A stretch of 64,000 nucleotides of DNA, taken from Phylloscopus collybita. Lineage: Eukaryota; Chordata; Aves; Passeriformes; Phylloscopidae. The stretch covers positions 3,410,001-3,474,000 of the forward strand of contig JAJNNQ010000078.1 of NCBI GenBank assembly GCA_027886175.1, read 5' to 3'. Made by a program: the position numbers and the translations under genes. Below the pieces are notes generated by a model. That model saw only the letters and a program-made list of their open reading frames with translations, made no database searches and was not told the DNA's origin. Of this stretch, positions 61,539-64,000 are shown in pieces. Positions within the stretch are counted from its first letter, which is position 1; every line of letters begins with the position of its first letter.

Positions 61539-64000
61539 AAAGGGATAATCGGATCTATTGGACTGTGTGGATCCGATGGCCTGGCACATCCGACCCACAA
61601 AAATACACGGCTTTGGTTGACACTGGTGCCCAATGTACCCTGATGCCATCAGGGTATGTAGGAACAGAACCCATTTCTATTTCTGGGGTGACAGGAGGGT
61701 CCCAGCAGCTGACTGTAGTGGAAGCCGAAGTGAGTTTAACTGGGAATGGGTGGCAGAAACACCCCATTGTGACTGGCCCAGAGGCCCCGTGCATCCTCGG
61801 CATAGACTATCTCAGAAATGGATATTTCAAAGACCCAAAAGGATATCGTTGGGCTTTTGGAGTAGCTGCTGTAGAGACGGAAGAGATCAAACAACTGAAT
61901 ACCTTGCCTGGTCTCTCAGATGACCCTTCTGCTGTGGGACTGCTAAGAGTTGAAGAACAACAGGTACCAATTGCCACAGCAACAGTGCACCGTCGGCAAT
62001 ACCGCACTGACAGAGACTCTGTGACCCCGATCCATGAGATGATTCGTAAACTGGAGAGCCAAGGGGTGGTCAGTAAGGCTCATTCACCTTTTAACAGCCC
62101 CATCTGGCCTGTGCGTAAGCCCAGTGGGGAATGGAGACTGACTGTAGATTATCGTGGTCTGAATGAGGTCACGCCACCACTGAGCGCTGCTGTGCCAGAC
62201 ATGTTGGAGTTGCAGTATGAGCTGGAGTCCAAGGCAGCAAAGTGGTACGCGACCATTGACATTGCCAATGCCTTCTTCTCCATTCCTGTGGCAGCAGAGT
62301 GCAGACCCCAGTTTGCTTTCACCTGGAGGGGTGTGCAGTACACCTGGAATCGGCTGCCCCAGGGGTGGAAGCACAGTCCCACCATCTGCCATGGACTGAT
62401 CCAGGATGCACTGGAAAAGGGTGAGGCTCCGGACCATCTACAGTACATAGATGACATCATTGTGTGGGGGAACACGGCAATGGAAGTCTTTGAGAAAGGA
62501 GAGAAGATCATCCAAATTCTCCTGGAAGCCGGTTTTGCCATCAAGAAGAGCAAAGTCAAGGGACCTGCCCAAGAGATCCAGTTCCTGGGAGTGAAGTGGC
62601 AAGATGGACGGCGTCAGATTCCCACTGAGGTCATCAATAAGATCACTGCCATGTCCCCACCAACCAACAAGAAGGAAACACAAGCTTTCCTAGGGGCCAT
62701 TGGCTTTTGGAGGATGCACATCCCTGAGTACAGTCAGATTGTGAGCCCTCTCTACCTGGTTACCCGCAAGAAGAACGATTTCCACTGGGGCCCTGAACAG
62801 CAACACGCCTTTGCCCAGATCAAGCAGGAGATCGCTCATGCGGTAGCCCTTGGCCCAGTCAGGACGGGACCAGAGGTAAAGAACGTGCTCTATTCTGCAG
62901 CCGGGAGCCATGGTCTGTCCTGGAGCCTGTGGCAGAAGGTGCCAGGTGAGACTCGAGGCCGGCCACTGGGATTCTGGAGCCAAAGCTACAGAGGGTCTGA
63001 AGCCAACTACACTCCCACAGAGAAGGAGATCTTGGCCGCCTACGAAGGAGTTCAAGCTGCCTCAGAGGTGATTGGCACTGAAGCACAACTCCTCCTGGCA
63101 CCCCGACTACCGGTGCTGGGGTGGATGTTTAAAGGAAAGGTTCCCTCCACCCACCATGCCACCGATGCTACATGGAGCAAATGGATCGCCCTCATCACTC
63201 AGCGCGCCCGTATTGGTAACCCGAATCGCCCTGGGATTTTGGAAGTAATCACCAACTGGCCAGAAGCTGAGAACTTCAGTCTCACTGACGAAGAAGAACA
63301 AGTAACCCGGGCTGAAGAAGCTCCACCATACAACCAACTGCCAGCAGAAGAAACACGCTACGCTCTTTTCACTGATGGTTCCTGTCGCATCGTAGGGATG
63401 AACCGGAAGTGGAAAGCAGCCGTATGGAGCCCCACAAGACAAGTTGCACACGCCACTGAAGGAGAAGGTGGGTCAAGCCAGCTTGCTGAACTCAAAGCTG
63501 TTCAATTGGCCCTGGACATTGCTGAAAGACAGAAGTGGCCGAAGCTCTACCTCTACACTGATTCGTGGATGGTGGCTAATGCTCTGTGGGGCTGGCTGGA
63601 AAGGTGGAAAAAAGCCAACTGGCAGCGTAGGGGAAAACCAATCTGGGCTGCTGATGAGTGGAAGGACATTGCCATCAGGGTAGGGAAACTACCTGTGAAA
63701 GTCCGTCATGTGGATGCCCATGTCCCCAAGAGTCGGGCTAATGAGGAGCACCGGAACAACGAGCAAGTAGATCAAGCTGCGAGGATAAAGGTATCCAAGG
63801 TAGACTTGGATTGGCAACACAAGGGAGAGTTGTTCCTAGCTCGGTGGGCCCATGATGCTTCAGGTCATCAGGGCAGAGATGCCACCTATAAGTGGGCACG
63901 AGACCGGGGGGTGGATCTAACCATAGACAGTATTTCACAGGTCATCCACGACTGTGAGACGTGTGCTGCCATCAAGCAGGCCAAGCGGGTGAAGCCCCTC
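61511..64000 (+). CDS. pol: Pol polyprotein: protease, reverse transcriptase, RNase H, integrase start (partial)
   Basis: 830 codons are open, in frame with gag, and truncated by the window edge. Numbering from the codon after UAG: protease active site DTGA at 37-40 and ILGID at 95-99; reverse transcriptase first Asp D250 in TIDIANAFF, LPQG at 282-285 and YIDD at 312-315; a tether region; RNase H with D622 (FTDGS), E660, D684 (YTDS), H737 and D754, the full catalytic set; integrase zinc-binding H781, H786, C815 and C818. The first Met of the frame follows the protease active site, so independent initiation would not give a working protease; expression as a Gag-Pol readthrough product is inferred. 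RT motifs and the connection sequence are most like ERV-L pol. The intact catalytic residues suggest a young or recently constrained copy. Confidence 0.93.

Larger units (their letters stand above)
58993..64000 (+). mobile_element. Endogenous retrovirus, ERV-L-like (class III), 5' part
   Basis: The order is a complete 5' LTR, primer binding site, gag, an in-frame UAG, and then protease-RT-RNase H and the start of integrase, running off the window edge. The pol sequence, with TIDIANAFFSIP, LPQG and YIDD motifs and an RT connection region of ERV-L character, places it nearest the ERV-L group rather than alpha- or gammaretroviruses. The 7-bp and longer indels or stops typical of old copies are absent: gag and pol are open except for the terminal gag UAG. 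It is inserted in the inverted satellite arm. The 3' half, with integrase core, any dUTPase or env and the 3' LTR, is not in the window. The group assignment rests on motif recognition by eye. Confidence 0.9.

Noticed and set aside
61633..61923. Overlapping + strand frames, and - strand frames across gag and pol
   Set aside because: They are shadows of the continuous gag-pol frame, which carries all the domain motifs.
63960..64000. Integrase catalytic core, dUTPase, env or 3' LTR
   Set aside because: They would lie beyond the right edge. Only the integrase zinc-binding part is visible.

Overview
The window is vertebrate, most likely bird, heterochromatic DNA. About 58 kb is one tandem satellite with monomers of about 191 or 202 bp. 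It is interrupted by one solo retroviral LTR and ends in a largely intact endogenous retrovirus that runs off the right edge. Two things point to a bird: the solo LTR has an alpharetrovirus-like R region with a 6-bp target duplication, and the right-hand provirus has an ERV-L-like pol. No cellular gene, tRNA, rRNA or CRISPR array is visible. The many short open frames in the satellite are by-products of the repeat and are not annotated as genes.

Layout. 1-20927: forward satellite, including a 4,485-bp tandem duplication at the left edge and the first copy of a long-range repeat unit (from about 8.25 kb). 20928-21295: solo LTR with CTACGT target duplications. 21302-55723: forward satellite made of long higher-order units. 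The best pair, about 24.0-35.4 kb and 37.9-49.25 kb, keeps a constant offset of 13,881 bp. A third, shortened unit starts near 49.85 kb and is cut at 55723. 55724-58992: the same satellite family in reverse orientation, with its own 2,727-bp period. 58993-64000: provirus in the forward orientation.

The units differ by whole monomers or dimers (191, 391, 393, about 1,948 and about 2,470 bp). This is the expected mark of unequal exchange between near-identical tandem copies. One short patch at 54.5 kb carries variants otherwise seen here only in the inverted arm, which suggests sequence exchange across the inversion.

Provirus. It has a 667-bp 5' LTR with perfect 8-bp terminal inverted repeats, a lysine-type primer binding site, and gag (586 codons from the first ATG). 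A single UAG separates gag from an in-frame protease-RT-RNase H-integrase frame that stays open to the window end. All catalytic residues I could check are present. Two features are unusual. The Gag N-terminus looks like a membrane-protein leader: a hydrophobic start, an N-glycosylation sequon and a second hydrophobic segment. The gag stop codon lies inside a perfect 7-bp inverted repeat that can also pair in a competing way downstream. The 3' part of pol, any dUTPase or env, and the 3' LTR are outside the window.
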